Shown here piece after piece: positions 1-8,198 of a stretch of DNA of 64,000 nucleotides; the first letter of the stretch is position 1, and the number at the start of each line of letters is the position of its first letter. The stretch is from Paenibacillus cellulositrophicus. GTDB taxonomy: Bacteria > Bacillota > Bacilli > Paenibacillales > Paenibacillaceae. The stretch covers positions 4,989,001 to 5,053,000 of the forward strand of contig NZ_CP045295.1 in the NCBI RefSeq assembly GCF_009363095.1, given 5' to 3'. Position numbers and translations under genes: made by a program. The notes under the pieces are model-generated. The model was not told the DNA's origin. It did not search any database and was given only the letters and a program-made list of their open reading frames with translations.

Positions 1-2
1 GA

Positions 3-2081
3 CGAACAATCAGGACTGCCTTGGTGGGAATCTTGTTTTTTGTTGCGGTTCAGATCGTTCAAACTGCATTTTTATACAGTAATGATGGCGCCGGCTGGTT
101 CAAGACGGTTTATGTCCTTGCCGGCTGGAGCAGCGTAGCTGTCAGCTTTGCCGTGTTCGCCCAAGGATGGCTGTTATTTTCGCACAAACTGTCGCGGCAT
201 AGGCTGTATACGGCTGCGCTGTTTTTGTCTCTGGCTGTGTTTGACTTTTTGCAGACGGTCAGCTTGCTCGGAATTCCTCTATTCGGCTATGCATTAAACC
301 AGGACGATGCCATGTGGCTGCTTATCATCTCCAAGGGGGCGTGCGCCCTCGGGCTCCTGTCGATTTATAATCTGAAAGACACGATGGTGTCGATTACCCA
401 TAAACGCTTCGCATTTATGATCACGTCGGTCGTGATCGTATTTGGTGTGCTTGCCTTTTTCCTGTGGCATCAGAAACTTCCTTTGCTGATGAACCATGGT
501 AGTATCAATTGGCTCAAAAAATATTTGGACCTGGCGATCATTGCGGTATGCCTGATTGGCATCGGATCGATTATGTACCGGGGCAGAAAGGACCGGGCCC
601 CATCGCTGCTTATTATTATCCGGGCGCTGATATACTCCGCTCTCGGACAGGGGCTGATGATGACGGCGAATCATACATACCAGTGGAATTACCTGCTTGG
701 CACCCTTTCCGGAGGTGTGGCTTACTATCTGATGCTCAAAGGGGTTTACCGCCTGACGATCGAGGATCCATTCCGGGAACAACAGCGGGTGGAGGCGCGG
801 ATGAACTATCTGGCGTTCCATGATGACCTGACGGGACTTCCGAACAAACGCCGGTTGACTCAGCGGATTTCCAGTAAGATCAAAAATGCAGGTCATGAAA
901 TGACAGGGGTCGTCGTTTTTAACGTCAACCGCTTCAAAAATATCAATGATTCTCTTGGGCATCAGGCGGGGGACCGGATTCTGCAGCTTGTCGGCAACCG
1001 TCTCAAACGGAATACCCGGTCCAGGGAGGAAGTGTTCAGTATGGGCGCCGATGAGTTCGCCATCATCCTGCCTGCGCTTGCCGGCGTGGAAGAGGGGATG
1101 GAGCGGACCCGCTATTTGCTGAAGCTCTTTGAAAAGCCCGTCGTCATCGAGGAAAATGATTATCATATCACGCTCTGCGCAGGGATGGCGGTCTTTCCGC
1201 AGGACGGAGACACGGCCGAGGAGCTGATTCAGCATGCGGACACCGCCGTTCATCATGCCAAAGACTATGGAGTCGACGTCCGTCACTTTGTCCCATCCAT
1301 GCAGATGAAGGCGAAGGAGCGGCTCCGCTTGGAGAACGACCTGCGTAAAGCAATCGAGCGGGAAGAGTTTTACCTTGAGTACCAGCCGCTCGTTCATTTG
1401 GAGAGCAGCGAGATCGTCGGTATGGAGGCGCTGCTGCGCTGGCGGCATCCGAAACGGGGATTCGTTTCGCCGGCCGAATTCATTCCGCTGGCAGAGGAGA
1501 GCGGTCTGATCGTTCCTCTAGGCGAGTGGGTTCTCCGCACGGCTTGCATGCAGAATAAAAAATGGCAGCAGGCGGGGTATAAGCCGATCTGCGTATCGAT
1601 TAATCTATCCATGCGCCAGTTTCTTCAGCCCCAGCTGGCTGAACGCATCGGGTCCATCCTGGAGGAAATCGGCTTGGATCCAAAGTACGTCGAGCTGGAA
1701 ATTACGGAAAGCATGACGTTTGACAAGGAGACGGCCTTTGACCAGCTTCGGCGCTTGAAGCAGCTCGGCGTCTTCATCAGTATCGATGACTTCGGGACGG
1801 GGTACAGCTCGCTGCATTACTTGAAAAACATGCCGATCGACCGGCTGAAAATCGACCGTTCCTTCGTCCACGAAGTGATGAGCGACCATAACGATGCGGC
1901 GATCGTCTCCACGATCGCATCAATGGCGCATCATCTGCAGCTCAAGGTAACGGCCGAAGGCGTAGAGAATGAGGAGCAGCTCCATTTCTTGAAAGAACAG
2001 CGCTGCCACGAGGGACAAGGCTACTATTTCAGCAAGCCGATTTCGCCTGAGGATTTCGAACGGACCTTTCTGCTGAATTAA
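3..2081 (+). CDS. Membrane-bound GGDEF-EAL cyclic-di-GMP protein (5' end outside window)
   Basis: The reading frame is open to the window edge and no ribosome binding site precedes the first possible start (TTG at 21), so the 5' end is probably missing. The first ~250 visible residues form about six to seven membrane helices, followed by a GGDEF domain and a C-terminal EAL domain. The GGDEF signature is degenerate (GADEF at ~342-346 of the TTG-started frame), so cyclase activity is doubtful. The EAL domain looks intact: EALLRW (E469), EITES, and DDFGTGYSS. The likely net role is hydrolysis of cyclic-di-GMP in response to a membrane or periplasmic cue, with the GGDEF part acting as a regulatory nucleotide-binding module. 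The ligand is unknown. Directly downstream is a promoter for the two tRNA genes. Confidence 0.9.
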   Translation, partial: RTIRTALVGILFFVAVQIVQTAFLYSNDGAGWFKTVYVLAGWSSVAVSFAVFAQGWLLFSHKLSRHRLYTAALFLSLAVFDFLQTVSLLGIPLFGYALNQDDAMWLLIISKGACALGLLSIYNLKDTMVSITHKRFAFMITSVVIVFGVLAFFLWHQKLPLLMNHGSINWLKKYLDLAIIAVCLIGIGSIMYRGRKDRAPSLLIIIRALIYSALGQGLMMTANHTYQWNYLLGTLSGGVAYYLMLKGVYRLTIEDPFREQQRVEARMNYLAFHDDLTGLPNKRRLTQRISSKIKNAGHEMTGVVVFNVNRFKNINDSLGHQAGDRILQLVGNRLKRNTRSREEVFSMGADEFAIILPALAGVEEGMERTRYLLKLFEKPVVIEENDYHITLCAGMAVFPQDGDTAEELIQHADTAVHHAKDYGVDVRHFVPSMQMKAKERLRLENDLRKAIEREEFYLEYQPLVHLESSEIVGMEALLRWRHPKRGFVSPAEFIPLAEESGLIVPLGEWVLRTACMQNKKWQQAGYKPICVSINLSMRQFLQPQLAERIGSILEEIGLDPKYVELEITESMTFDKETAFDQLRRLKQLGVFISIDDFGTGYSSLHYLKNMPIDRLKIDRSFVHEVMSDHNDAAIVSTIASMAHHLQLKVTAEGVENEEQLHFLKEQRCHEGQGYYFSKPISPEDFERTFLLN

Positions 2082-2088
2082 AAAAGTA

Positions 2089-2117
2089 TTGCAATCCCGC
2101 GGCATCCGTGGTATATT
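2089..2117 (+). promoter_or_regulatory. Sigma-A promoter for the tRNA pair
   Basis: The -35 is TTGCAA (2089-2094) and the -10 is TATATT (2112-2117), with 17-bp spacing. It lies ~40 bp before tRNA-Pro and immediately after the GGDEF-EAL stop codon. Confidence 0.6.
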
Positions 2118-2155
2118 ATTTCTTGTCTTCACAAGATGATATATCTTGAATGCAA

Positions 2156-2229
2156 CGGGATGTAGCTCAGCTTGGTAGAGCACCTGGTTTGGGACCAGGG
2201 GGTCGCATGTTCGAATCGTGTCATCCCGA
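2156..2229 (+). tRNA. tRNA-Pro (anticodon TGG)
   Basis: A full cloverleaf can be drawn. The acceptor arms CGGGATG and CATCCCG pair over 7 bp. The anticodon stem CCTGG/CCAGG encloses the loop TTTGGGA with anticodon TGG, and the T-loop is TTCGAAT. The discriminator is A2229. The 3' CCA is not encoded. Confidence 0.95.
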
Positions 2230-2294
2230 TACTAGACATTCACCCTGAGAAAGTACGAGATTCGCCTTGGCGGCTTTGCTTTTACAGGTGATAT

Positions 2295-2368
2295 GCGGGT
2301 GTAGTTCAATGGTAGAACTTCAGCCTTCCAAGCTGATAGCGTGGGTTCGATTCCCATCACCCGCTCCA
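2295..2368 (+). tRNA. tRNA-Gly (anticodon TCC)
   Basis: The acceptor arms GCGGGTG and CACCCGC pair, and the anticodon stem TCAGC/GCTGA encloses the loop CTTCCAA with anticodon TCC. The T-loop is TTCGATT. The CCA end is encoded (2366-2368). The last ~20 bp of this gene are duplicated 201 bp downstream (see the repeat at 2350-2749). Confidence 0.95.
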
Positions 2369-2749
2369 TATTAGTTAAAACAAACAACGCCGATGGCGTT
2401 TTTTTATTTTGGAGCGGTTGTGTGGGAGAGAACCCACGCGCGTGGGTGCGACCGTCCGTGTAGGCATCTATGAAGGGACTGATCAGGACGCGCGTCAACA
2501 TCTACCTTGAGGGCGAGCTGAAGGCTCGCTGTTGGATCGGGATGTTGAGTATTCCCATCACCCGCTCCATAAACAAAAAGGGTAACGCCGGAAGGCGTTT
2601 TTTTGTTGTTGAGCGGTTGTGTGGGAGAGAACCCACGTGCGTGGGTTCGACCGTCCGTGCAGGCATCTATGAAGGGACTGATCAGGACGCGCGTCAACAT
2701 CTACCTTGAGGGCGAGCCGAAGGCTCGCTGTTGGATCGGGATGTTGAGT
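2350..2749 (+). repeat. ~200-bp tandem duplication containing the tRNA-Gly 3' end
   Basis: Unit 1 (2350-2550) and unit 2 (2551-2749) are near identical. Each begins with the last ~20 bases of tRNA-Gly including CCA, then a small terminator, then a GTGGG/CCCAC hairpin, then a long hairpin whose outer arms TCAACATC and GATGTTGA enclose an inner GCGAGC/GCTCGC stem. The inner loop differs between units (GCTGAAGG against GCCGAAGG) without breaking pairing, which hints at selection on RNA or DNA structure. Another partial motif start (ACCGTCCGTGCAGGC) follows at 2750. The ORFs that can be drawn through the units are not credible genes. Confidence 0.85.
2386..2406 (+). terminator. Terminator of the tRNA operon
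   Basis: The hairpin AACGCC-gat-GGCGTT is followed by a run of T. A sister copy (AACGCC-ggaa-GGCG plus T run) occurs at 2584-2604 in the second repeat unit. Confidence 0.75.
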
Positions 2750-2777
2750 ACCGTCCGTGCAGGCTCCCTTTTTTATG

Positions 2778-3002
2778 CTATATTTTTCCTTGCTTTATCC
2801 AAGTCCAAATTCGATATGAACCAAACAATGCCGCAAATAGTATAAGAAGCAGCATGAATACCCAAATGCCAAGTCGATTGATATCTCTTAGACCATCTGC
2901 ATTAATAAGTATAAAGGTTCCAACACCTAAAAAAAGAAGATACATAAAAACGTTTGGAATAATCCAGCCAATCCTGAGTTTAATGTTTTTATTGTTCAAC
3001 AT
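2778..3002 (-). CDS. Small two-helix membrane protein, unknown function
   Basis: This encodes 74 aa. The start chosen is the ATG at 3002 because GGAGG sits 5 bases upstream; an ATG at 3014 overlaps that ribosome binding site. The protein has a short basic N-terminus, a hydrophobic helix (about residues 10-33), a polar linker with DGLRDINR, a second helix, and a basic tail (RIWTWIKQGK). I do not recognise a family. It is AT-richer than its neighbours and lies between repeat units 2 and 3, so the repeats bracket it. This fits an acquired or inserted cargo gene but does not prove it. Confidence 0.6.
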   Translation of the reverse strand: MLNNKNIKLRIGWIIPNVFMYLLFLGVGTFILINADGLRDINRLGIWVFMLLLILFAALFGSYRIWTWIKQGKI

Positions 3003-3081
3003 ATCCACCTCCATATGACACCATCTTACGAGCTTTTGAGTAATCTGGATATTATAAAAATTAGCATCTTACATGCCTCTA

Positions 3082-3161
3082 CAGGACGCGCGTCAACTTC
3101 TAGTTGAGGGCGAGCTAAAGGCTCGCTGTTGGAACAGGATGTCGATTACCGTCCATGCGGA
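3082..3161 (+). repeat. Third, diverged partial copy of the tRNA-Gly-associated repeat
   Basis: This matches the second half of the 2350-2749 units: ACAGGACGCGCGTCAAC, the GCGAGC-taaag-GCTCGC hairpin, and the ACCGTCC(A/G)TGC motif. The outer stem is weakened (CAACTTC against GATGTCG). It lies on the far side of the small membrane-protein gene. Confidence 0.7.
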
Positions 3162-3183
3162 CATTTACCCCGCACCATAGATG

Positions 3184-3222
3184 AAAAGGGCCGGAGATCC
3201 ATGGATCTCCGGCCCTTTTTTA
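3184..3222. terminator. Perfect palindromic terminator downstream of xylR
   Basis: GGGCCGGAGATCC pairs with GGATCTCCGGCCC (3188-3215). It is flanked by A4 on the left and T7 on the right, so it can act in both directions. It ends the minus-strand xylR transcript. Confidence 0.8.
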
Positions 3223-3231
3223 TACCCTCGG

Positions 3232-4395
3232 TTACAGCGTGACGCGCGCGTGGCCGAGAAAATGCATGACGGCGGCGAAGCCTGCGCCGATCATCGTTCC
3301 CCGGCTGCCAAGCCGGGAGAAGGTGATCTCGAGCTGCTGCTTATGGTAAGGCAGCGTCCGCTCCGCGACGACCGCCTGCATCGGTCCGGCCAGCCAATCC
3401 CGGGCTTCGGACAGCGCCCCGCCGATCACGATGAGCTCGGGATTGAAGCTGTTGATGAGGTTGGTTACGCCGATGCCCAAATATTTGCCCATCTGGGCGA
3501 ATTGTTTCCGGGCAGCCTCGTTTCCCTCGGAAGCCAGGCGCACCAGCTCCGGCGTATTGTGGGCCGGCAAGGCAGTGCCGGCCGTATCGTACGTTTTCTC
3601 CGAGGCGTAGAGCTCCCAGCAGCCCCGGCTTCCACAGGTGCAAGGCCTTCCGTCGGCTTCGATGCACATATGGCCGGTCTCGCCGGCGTACCCGCGCGCG
3701 CCTTTGTACAGCTCTCCTCCGATGATAATGCCGGAACCAATACCGGAGCCCGCACTGATGTAGAGCAGGTGGCGCACATCTTTTGCTGCCCCGAAATTCA
3801 GCTCGCCCTGCGCGCCGGCGTTCGCTTCGTTATCAATGGTGACAGGCACCGAAAAGGCTTCCTCCAGCAGCTGGCGCAAATGAACCATTTCCCAGCCGAG
3901 GTTGGGAGCAAATAAAACGATCCCGTTCTCATCCACCATGCCGGGCACACCCACCCCGATCCCAACGGTGCCGTATGGCGTGTCCGGAGCCGTTTCCATA
4001 AGATTGGAGATCACCTTCTTCATGGCTTCAAGCACATAAGACAAATCGTGACGCGCAAGCGTATGATCCCGCTCTTCCAGTACGTTGCCTCCCAGGTCGC
4101 ACAGCACGGCCGTCAGCTGCTTCACCCGCAGCTCAATGCCGATGACGGTGCCGGCCATCGCGTTAAAATGCAGCAGCAGCGGCTTACGCCCACCGCTGGA
4201 CTTGCCCGGCCCGACCTCGGTGACCAGCTGCTGTTCGCACAGCTCGGCTACCAAATTGGAGACGGTCGCCTTGTTCAGACCGGTCATTTCCGATACCCGG
4301 GCTCTGGAGAGGGTGGAGGAATGCTTGCGGATCGTGTGAAGCACAAGCGAGCGGTTTATTTTTTTGACCAGAGCCTGGTCGCCGGTGACTTTCAT
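3232..4395 (-). CDS. xylR: XylR, ROK-family xylose repressor
   Basis: This encodes 387 aa. Residues ~10-70 form a winged helix-turn-helix (SEMTGLNKATVSNLV), followed by a ROK sugar-binding domain with the VGIGVGVPG region, the EANAGAQGE motif and the zinc-type CTCGSRGCWE motif. Known XylR proteins bind xylose through the ROK domain and release operators at xyl promoters. The gene diverges from xylA, and a matching palindromic operator overlaps the xylA promoter at 4494-4518, which supports the specific name over a generic ROK repressor. The length equals the Bacillus family norm. Start: ATG at 4395 with GAAGGATG upstream. Confidence 0.93.
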   Translation of the reverse strand: MKVTGDQALVKKINRSLVLHTIRKHSSTLSRARVSEMTGLNKATVSNLVAELCEQQLVTEVGPGKSSGGRKPLLLHFNAMAGTVIGIELRVKQLTAVLCDLGGNVLEERDHTLARHDLSYVLEAMKKVISNLMETAPDTPYGTVGIGVGVPGMVDENGIVLFAPNLGWEMVHLRQLLEEAFSVPVTIDNEANAGAQGELNFGAAKDVRHLLYISAGSGIGSGIIIGGELYKGARGYAGETGHMCIEADGRPCTCGSRGCWELYASEKTYDTAGTALPAHNTPELVRLASEGNEAARKQFAQMGKYLGIGVTNLINSFNPELIVIGGALSEARDWLAGPMQAVVAERTLPYHKQQLEITFSRLGSRGTMIGAGFAAVMHFLGHARVTL

Positions 4396-4493
4396 GTATA
4401 TCGCACATCCTTCGAGTTATCCCATTAGCACATAATCAATTAGTCTAGAGCCATCCGCGGCAAAAAGCAACCCGAAATCACCTTTTCAAAAAA

Positions 4494-4518
4494 ACTTTGT
4501 TTAACCAATATACAAAGT
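4494..4518 (+). promoter_or_regulatory. XylR operator at the xylA promoter
   Basis: This is an inverted repeat with arms ACTTTGT and ACAAAGT separated by 11 bp, resembling the Bacillus xyl operator (TTTGT...ACAAA type). It overlaps the -35 hexamer of the xylA promoter, so bound repressor would block RNA polymerase. Confidence 0.75.
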
Positions 4519-4537
4519 CAAACCGATGTGTTACTAT
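4509..4537 (+). promoter_or_regulatory. xylA promoter
   Basis: The -35 is TATACA (4509-4514, 4 of 6 matches) and the -10 is TACTAT (4532-4537), with 17-bp spacing. A weak -35 inside the operator fits a tightly repressed sugar promoter. Confidence 0.55.
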
Positions 4538-4542
4538 GTTCC

Positions 4543-4556
4543 TGTAAACGTTTGCG
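4543..4556 (+). promoter_or_regulatory. cre site (CcpA carbon catabolite repression)
   Basis: TGTAAACGTTTGCG matches the cre consensus TGNAANCGNNNNCA in all but the last base. It sits at the predicted transcription start of xylA, a usual position for CcpA roadblock repression. Confidence 0.65.
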
Positions 4557-4583
4557 ACAAGCAAATTTTGAGGAGGATTATAC

Positions 4584-5900
4584 ATGGCATACTTTGAGAA
4601 CGTTGGGAAGATCGCTTATGAAGGAAGCCGTTCGACCAATCCGTACGCGTTCAAATTTTATAACCCGCAAGAAGTGGTAGCAGGCAAAACGATGGAAGAG
4701 CATCTTCGCTTTGCGATGGCTTACTGGCATACGCTGACTGCCGGTGGTTCCGATCCGTTCGGCGTAGAGACCGCTGTCCGCAGCTGGGACAAATACGACG
4801 GCATGGACAAGGCCAAAGCCCGTGTGGAAGCCGCTTTTGAATTTTTGGACAAAATGAACCTGCAGTTTTTCTGCTTCCACGATATCGACATCGCACCGGA
4901 AGGAAGCAGCCTGCGTGAGTTCTACAGCAACATCGACACAATCGTCGACCTGATCAGCCAAGGCATGAAGACCTCTGGCAAGAAGCTGCTGTGGAACACC
5001 GCCAACATGTTCACAAACCCACGCTACATGCACGGTGCCGGTTCTACTTGCAACGCGGACGTGTATGCCCATGCTGCAGCCCAAGTCAAAAAAGGCCTCG
5101 AAGTCGGCAAACAGCTCGGTGCGGAAAACTACGTATTCTGGGGCGGACGCGAAGGGTATGAAACCCTGCTGAATACGGACCTCAAGCTTGAAATGGACAA
5201 CATGGCCCGCCTGTTCCACATGGCTGTGGATTATGCGAAGGAAATCGGCTTTGACGCCCAGTTCCTGATCGAACCAAAACCGAAGGAGCCGACGAAGCAT
5301 CAGTACGACTTTGATGCGGCGACGACGATTTCATTCCTGCAAAAATACGATCTCGACAAGCACTTCAAGCTGAACCTGGAAGCCAACCATGCAACGCTGG
5401 CCGGACACACGTTCGAGCACGAGCTTCGCGTAGCCCGTATCAACGGTATGCTCGGATCCCTGGACGCCAACCAGGGCGACATGCTGCTCGGTTGGGATAC
5501 CGACGAGTTCCCGCTGAACATTTACGATTCCACGCTTACGCTGTATGAAGTGCTGAAGAACGACGGTCTCGGCAAAGGCGGCATTAACTTCGACGCCAAA
5601 GTACGCCGTCAGTCGTTTGAGCCGGAAGATCTGTTCCTGGCGCATATCGCAGGTATGGATACTTACGCAAAAGGCTTGAAGGTAGCCGCTAAGCTGATCG
5701 AAGATCGCGTGTTCGACGACTTCATCGACAAGCGCTACGCCAGCTTCAAGGAAGGTATCGGCGCAGACGTCGTATCCGGCAAAGCGACCCTGGCTTCCCT
5801 GGCCGAGTATGCGCTGAACAATGAAAATCCGCGCCGCAACGAGTCCAGCCGCCAAGAGCTGCTGAAAGCTCAGTTGAACCAGTACATCCTGGCTGAGTAG
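4584..5900 (+). CDS. xylA: Xylose isomerase
   Basis: This 438-aa enzyme converts D-xylose to D-xylulose in the cytoplasm. It has the class II xylose isomerase length (~440 aa). The catalytic FCFHDID motif (H99, D102) and the metal-binding IEPKPKEPTKHQYD segment (E230 onward) are visible, as is the FWGGREGYE motif. AGGAGG lies 7 bases before the ATG. It is the first gene of a xylA-xylB pair driven from the XylR/CcpA-controlled promoter immediately upstream. Confidence 0.97.
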   Translation: MAYFENVGKIAYEGSRSTNPYAFKFYNPQEVVAGKTMEEHLRFAMAYWHTLTAGGSDPFGVETAVRSWDKYDGMDKAKARVEAAFEFLDKMNLQFFCFHDIDIAPEGSSLREFYSNIDTIVDLISQGMKTSGKKLLWNTANMFTNPRYMHGAGSTCNADVYAHAAAQVKKGLEVGKQLGAENYVFWGGREGYETLLNTDLKLEMDNMARLFHMAVDYAKEIGFDAQFLIEPKPKEPTKHQYDFDAATTISFLQKYDLDKHFKLNLEANHATLAGHTFEHELRVARINGMLGSLDANQGDMLLGWDTDEFPLNIYDSTLTLYEVLKNDGLGKGGINFDAKVRRQSFEPEDLFLAHIAGMDTYAKGLKVAAKLIEDRVFDDFIDKRYASFKEGIGADVVSGKATLASLAEYALNNENPRRNESSRQELLKAQLNQYILAE

Positions 5901-5961
5901 AAGCAAGCATCAGGCACAGCTGTTACAAAACCGATCATGAAATCTCTTTGAAATGCAACGA

Positions 5962-6000
5962 AGGTTGCCTGAAGAAAGCTTCTTCGGGCAGCCTTTTTTT
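5962..6000 (+). terminator. Intrinsic terminator between xylA and xylB
   Basis: AGGTTGCC-t-GAAGAA pairs with TTCTTC-g-GGCAGCCT, followed by T7. It is strong enough to reduce read-through from xylA into xylB, which could set a xylA-high, xylB-low ratio. Confidence 0.75.
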
Positions 6001-6072
6001 GAACCGGATTTCCATGCGGAACATCCTTGGTTAGTCGTTGATATCCATTCGATCCATACAGGAGGAAAAAGT

Positions 6073-7569
6073 ATGAAATACGTTATTGGTGTTGATTTGG
6101 GAACAAGCGCCGTCAAGACGGTACTGGTGAATCCCCAGGGAGAAGTCGTGCACGAGCACTCTGAAGCTTACCCGCTGAGCAGACCTGAGCCGGGCTGGAG
6201 CGAGCAGAATCCGGAGGATTGGGTGGACAAGACGCTGGTCAGTCTCCGCAGACTATTGGAAAAGTCGGGTGCCGACCCGCAGCAGGTGGAGGGCCTCAGC
6301 TTCTCCGGCCAAATGCACGGCCTCGTGCTGGTGGATGCGGAAGGCAAGGTGCTGCGTCCGGCCATTCTATGGAATGACACGCGCACGACAGCGCAGTGCC
6401 GCAAGATCGAGAACACGCTGGAATCAAAGCTCCTCGGTATTGCCAAAAACCGCGCCCTGGAAGGCTTTACGCTGCCTAAAATTTTGTGGGTGCAGGAAAA
6501 CGAACCGGACGTTCTATCCCAAGCCAGCTTGTTCCTGCTGCCGAAGGATTACGTGAGATACCGGCTCACCGGCGAATATGCGATGGATTACTCCGACGCC
6601 GCGGGCACGCTTCTGCTGGATGTCTCGGGCAAAACATGGAGCCAGGACATTGCCGCAGCATTTGATCTGCCGCTGTCGCTCTGTCCTCCGCTCGTGGAAT
6701 CCTTCGATCAAACGGGCACGCTGCTGCCTGACATCGCCGAGGCGTCCGGCCTGCTGCCGTCGACCAAGGTATTCGCGGGCGGAGCGGACAATGCTTGCGG
6801 CGCCATCGGTGCGGGCATTTTGCAGGAAGGGCAAACGATGTGCAGTATCGGCACATCAGGCGTCGTCCTCTCTTTTGAAAGCCGCAAGGAACTGGAGGTC
6901 GACGGCAAGCTGCATTTCTTTAATCACAGCGAAAAGGACGCGTACTATGTTATGGGCGTCACGCTTGCGGCCGGTCACAGCCTGACCTGGTTCAAGGAAA
7001 CGTTCGCCAAGGAAAAAAGCTTCGATGAGCTGCTTGAAGGCATCGGGTCCATTCCTGCAGGCAGCAGCGGCTTGCTGTTCACACCGTACATTTCCGGGGA
7101 ACGAACCCCGCATCCGGACGCGGATATCCGCGGAAGCTTTATCGGCATGGACTCCGGCCACACGCTTTCCCATTTTGCCAGAGCGGTGCTTGAAGGCATT
7201 ACGTTCTCGCTGCGGGAATCGATCGACATCGTACGCGAATCCGGCAAAGAGATCCATGAGGTCGTGGCCATTGGCGGCGGTGCGCGGAACGAAACGTGGC
7301 TGCAGATGCAGGCGGATATTTTCAACGCGACGATCATCAAGCTCGAAAGCGAGCAAGGCCCGGCGATGGGAGCGGCGATGCTGGCTGCATACGGCTGCGA
7401 CTGGTTCCCGTCGCTGACGGACTGTGCGAAGGCGTTCATCCGCCCGGCCAAAACGTACGCGCCAAATGCGGAGCGGGCCGAATTGTACAGCGGCTTGTTC
7501 AGCCTGTACCAGGAAGTATACAGTCAAACCCGCGAGCTGAACCGCAAGCTGGTTCCTTACCGAAACTAG
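6073..7569 (+). CDS. xylB: Xylulokinase
   Basis: This 498-aa FGGY-family kinase phosphorylates D-xylulose to xylulose-5-phosphate for the pentose phosphate pathway. Visible motifs are the N-terminal phosphate loop GVDLGTSAVKTV, the substrate region FSGQMHGLV and LWNDTRT, the AGGADNACGA motif, and the C-terminal adenine-binding GGGARNETWLQ. Start: ATG at 6073 with GGAGG upstream; a longer in-frame extension to 5953 would run through the xylA-xylB terminator and is rejected. Confidence 0.96.
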   Translation: MKYVIGVDLGTSAVKTVLVNPQGEVVHEHSEAYPLSRPEPGWSEQNPEDWVDKTLVSLRRLLEKSGADPQQVEGLSFSGQMHGLVLVDAEGKVLRPAILWNDTRTTAQCRKIENTLESKLLGIAKNRALEGFTLPKILWVQENEPDVLSQASLFLLPKDYVRYRLTGEYAMDYSDAAGTLLLDVSGKTWSQDIAAAFDLPLSLCPPLVESFDQTGTLLPDIAEASGLLPSTKVFAGGADNACGAIGAGILQEGQTMCSIGTSGVVLSFESRKELEVDGKLHFFNHSEKDAYYVMGVTLAAGHSLTWFKETFAKEKSFDELLEGIGSIPAGSSGLLFTPYISGERTPHPDADIRGSFIGMDSGHTLSHFARAVLEGITFSLRESIDIVRESGKEIHEVVAIGGGARNETWLQMQADIFNATIIKLESEQGPAMGAAMLAAYGCDWFPSLTDCAKAFIRPAKTYAPNAERAELYSGLFSLYQEVYSQTRELNRKLVPYRN

Positions 7570-7660
7570 GAAGCCGGTGCCTCCCTTGCGCGGATGAGAT
7601 GCGGAAAGCCCTGCTTAATGTCTAATTTAGACATGATTTTTTATCGAATTTTCGGGGTAC

Positions 7661-7674
7661 TGCAATCGCTTTCA
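7661..7674 (+). promoter_or_regulatory. Candidate cre site in the xylB-GH95 gap
   Basis: TGCAATCGCTTTCA fits the cre consensus TGNAANCGNNNNCA at every defined position. It is 92 bp after xylB and 525 bp before the GH95 gene. A transcript starting just downstream is possible, but no convincing promoter was found. Confidence 0.45.
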
Positions 7675-7837
7675 GAACTTTAGAATAAGGTTAGATCATC
7701 AATACCTTGCCTATATGGCGGTAAAAATAGCGGGGAATACCCGAGACTGCGGACCGGAAGGCTCTGTTCGGCTTGGCGTGTGCTGCCAATAACGTTTTGA
7801 CAGATCATTCAATTAAAATGCTGAAAAGCAAATAGGG

Positions 7838-7870
7838 CGGGAAGTCCGATCCAACACATCGGGCTTCCCG
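7838..7870 (+). terminator. Terminator-like hairpin after xylB
   Basis: CGGGAAGTCCGAT and ATCGGGCTTCCCG pair over 13 bp (one G-T). The following TAATTTCTT is only a weak T tract. It may end the xylAB transcript. Confidence 0.5.
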
Positions 7871-7880
7871 TAATTTCTTA

Positions 7881-8102
7881 AGAGATCAGAAAGTATAGAC
7901 TCCAGAGCCATTGCTTCCTGATCTCGCAAGAAAAACCTCCTCTAGAAGCGGTCTGTCTCCTTTGAAGGTACGTCGATAGACGTTTTTCTTCAGAGATCAG
8001 AAAGTATAAGCTTCGGAGCTTCTGCTTTCTGATCTCGCAAGAAATACCTCTTCAAGAAGCGGTCTATCTTCTTTGAAGGTACGTCGATAGACGTTTTTCT
8101 TC
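7881..8102 (+). repeat. Two tandem 111-bp structured repeats
   Basis: Copy 1 (7881-7991) and copy 2 (7992-8102) have equal length and high identity. Each opens with a hairpin (GAGATCAG...CTGATCTC; in copy 2 a 12-bp perfect stem capped by AAGCT-tcgg-AGCTT), continues with a conserved AGAAGCGGTCT segment, and ends with ACGTC-gata-GACGT followed by TTTTT, which is terminator-like. Substitutions concentrate in loops and in the inner stem. No coding frame is convincing. The arrangement suggests a mobile or regulatory structured element (MITE-like or RNA) rather than random sequence. Together with 7570-7880 and 8103-8198 it fills the 629-bp gap between xylB and the GH95 gene. Confidence 0.8.
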
Positions 8103-8198
8103 AGGCAGCCTGATATACGAAAGCACACGCTTCGGCCGCCGGTCCGGCAAGGTACTCGACGAAACAACCGTTCATCGCGGATAAAGGGAGAGATAAGC

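Noticed and set aside
2404..2700. A third tRNA gene in the repeat block
   Set aside because: Only the tRNA-Gly 3' end is duplicated; no anticodon or acceptor 5' arm is present.
2404..2845. ORFs reading MKGLIRTRVN-like peptides in the tRNA-Gly repeats
   Set aside because: They arise because the repeat is coding-neutral, have no ribosome binding site, and run into one another through the structured stems.
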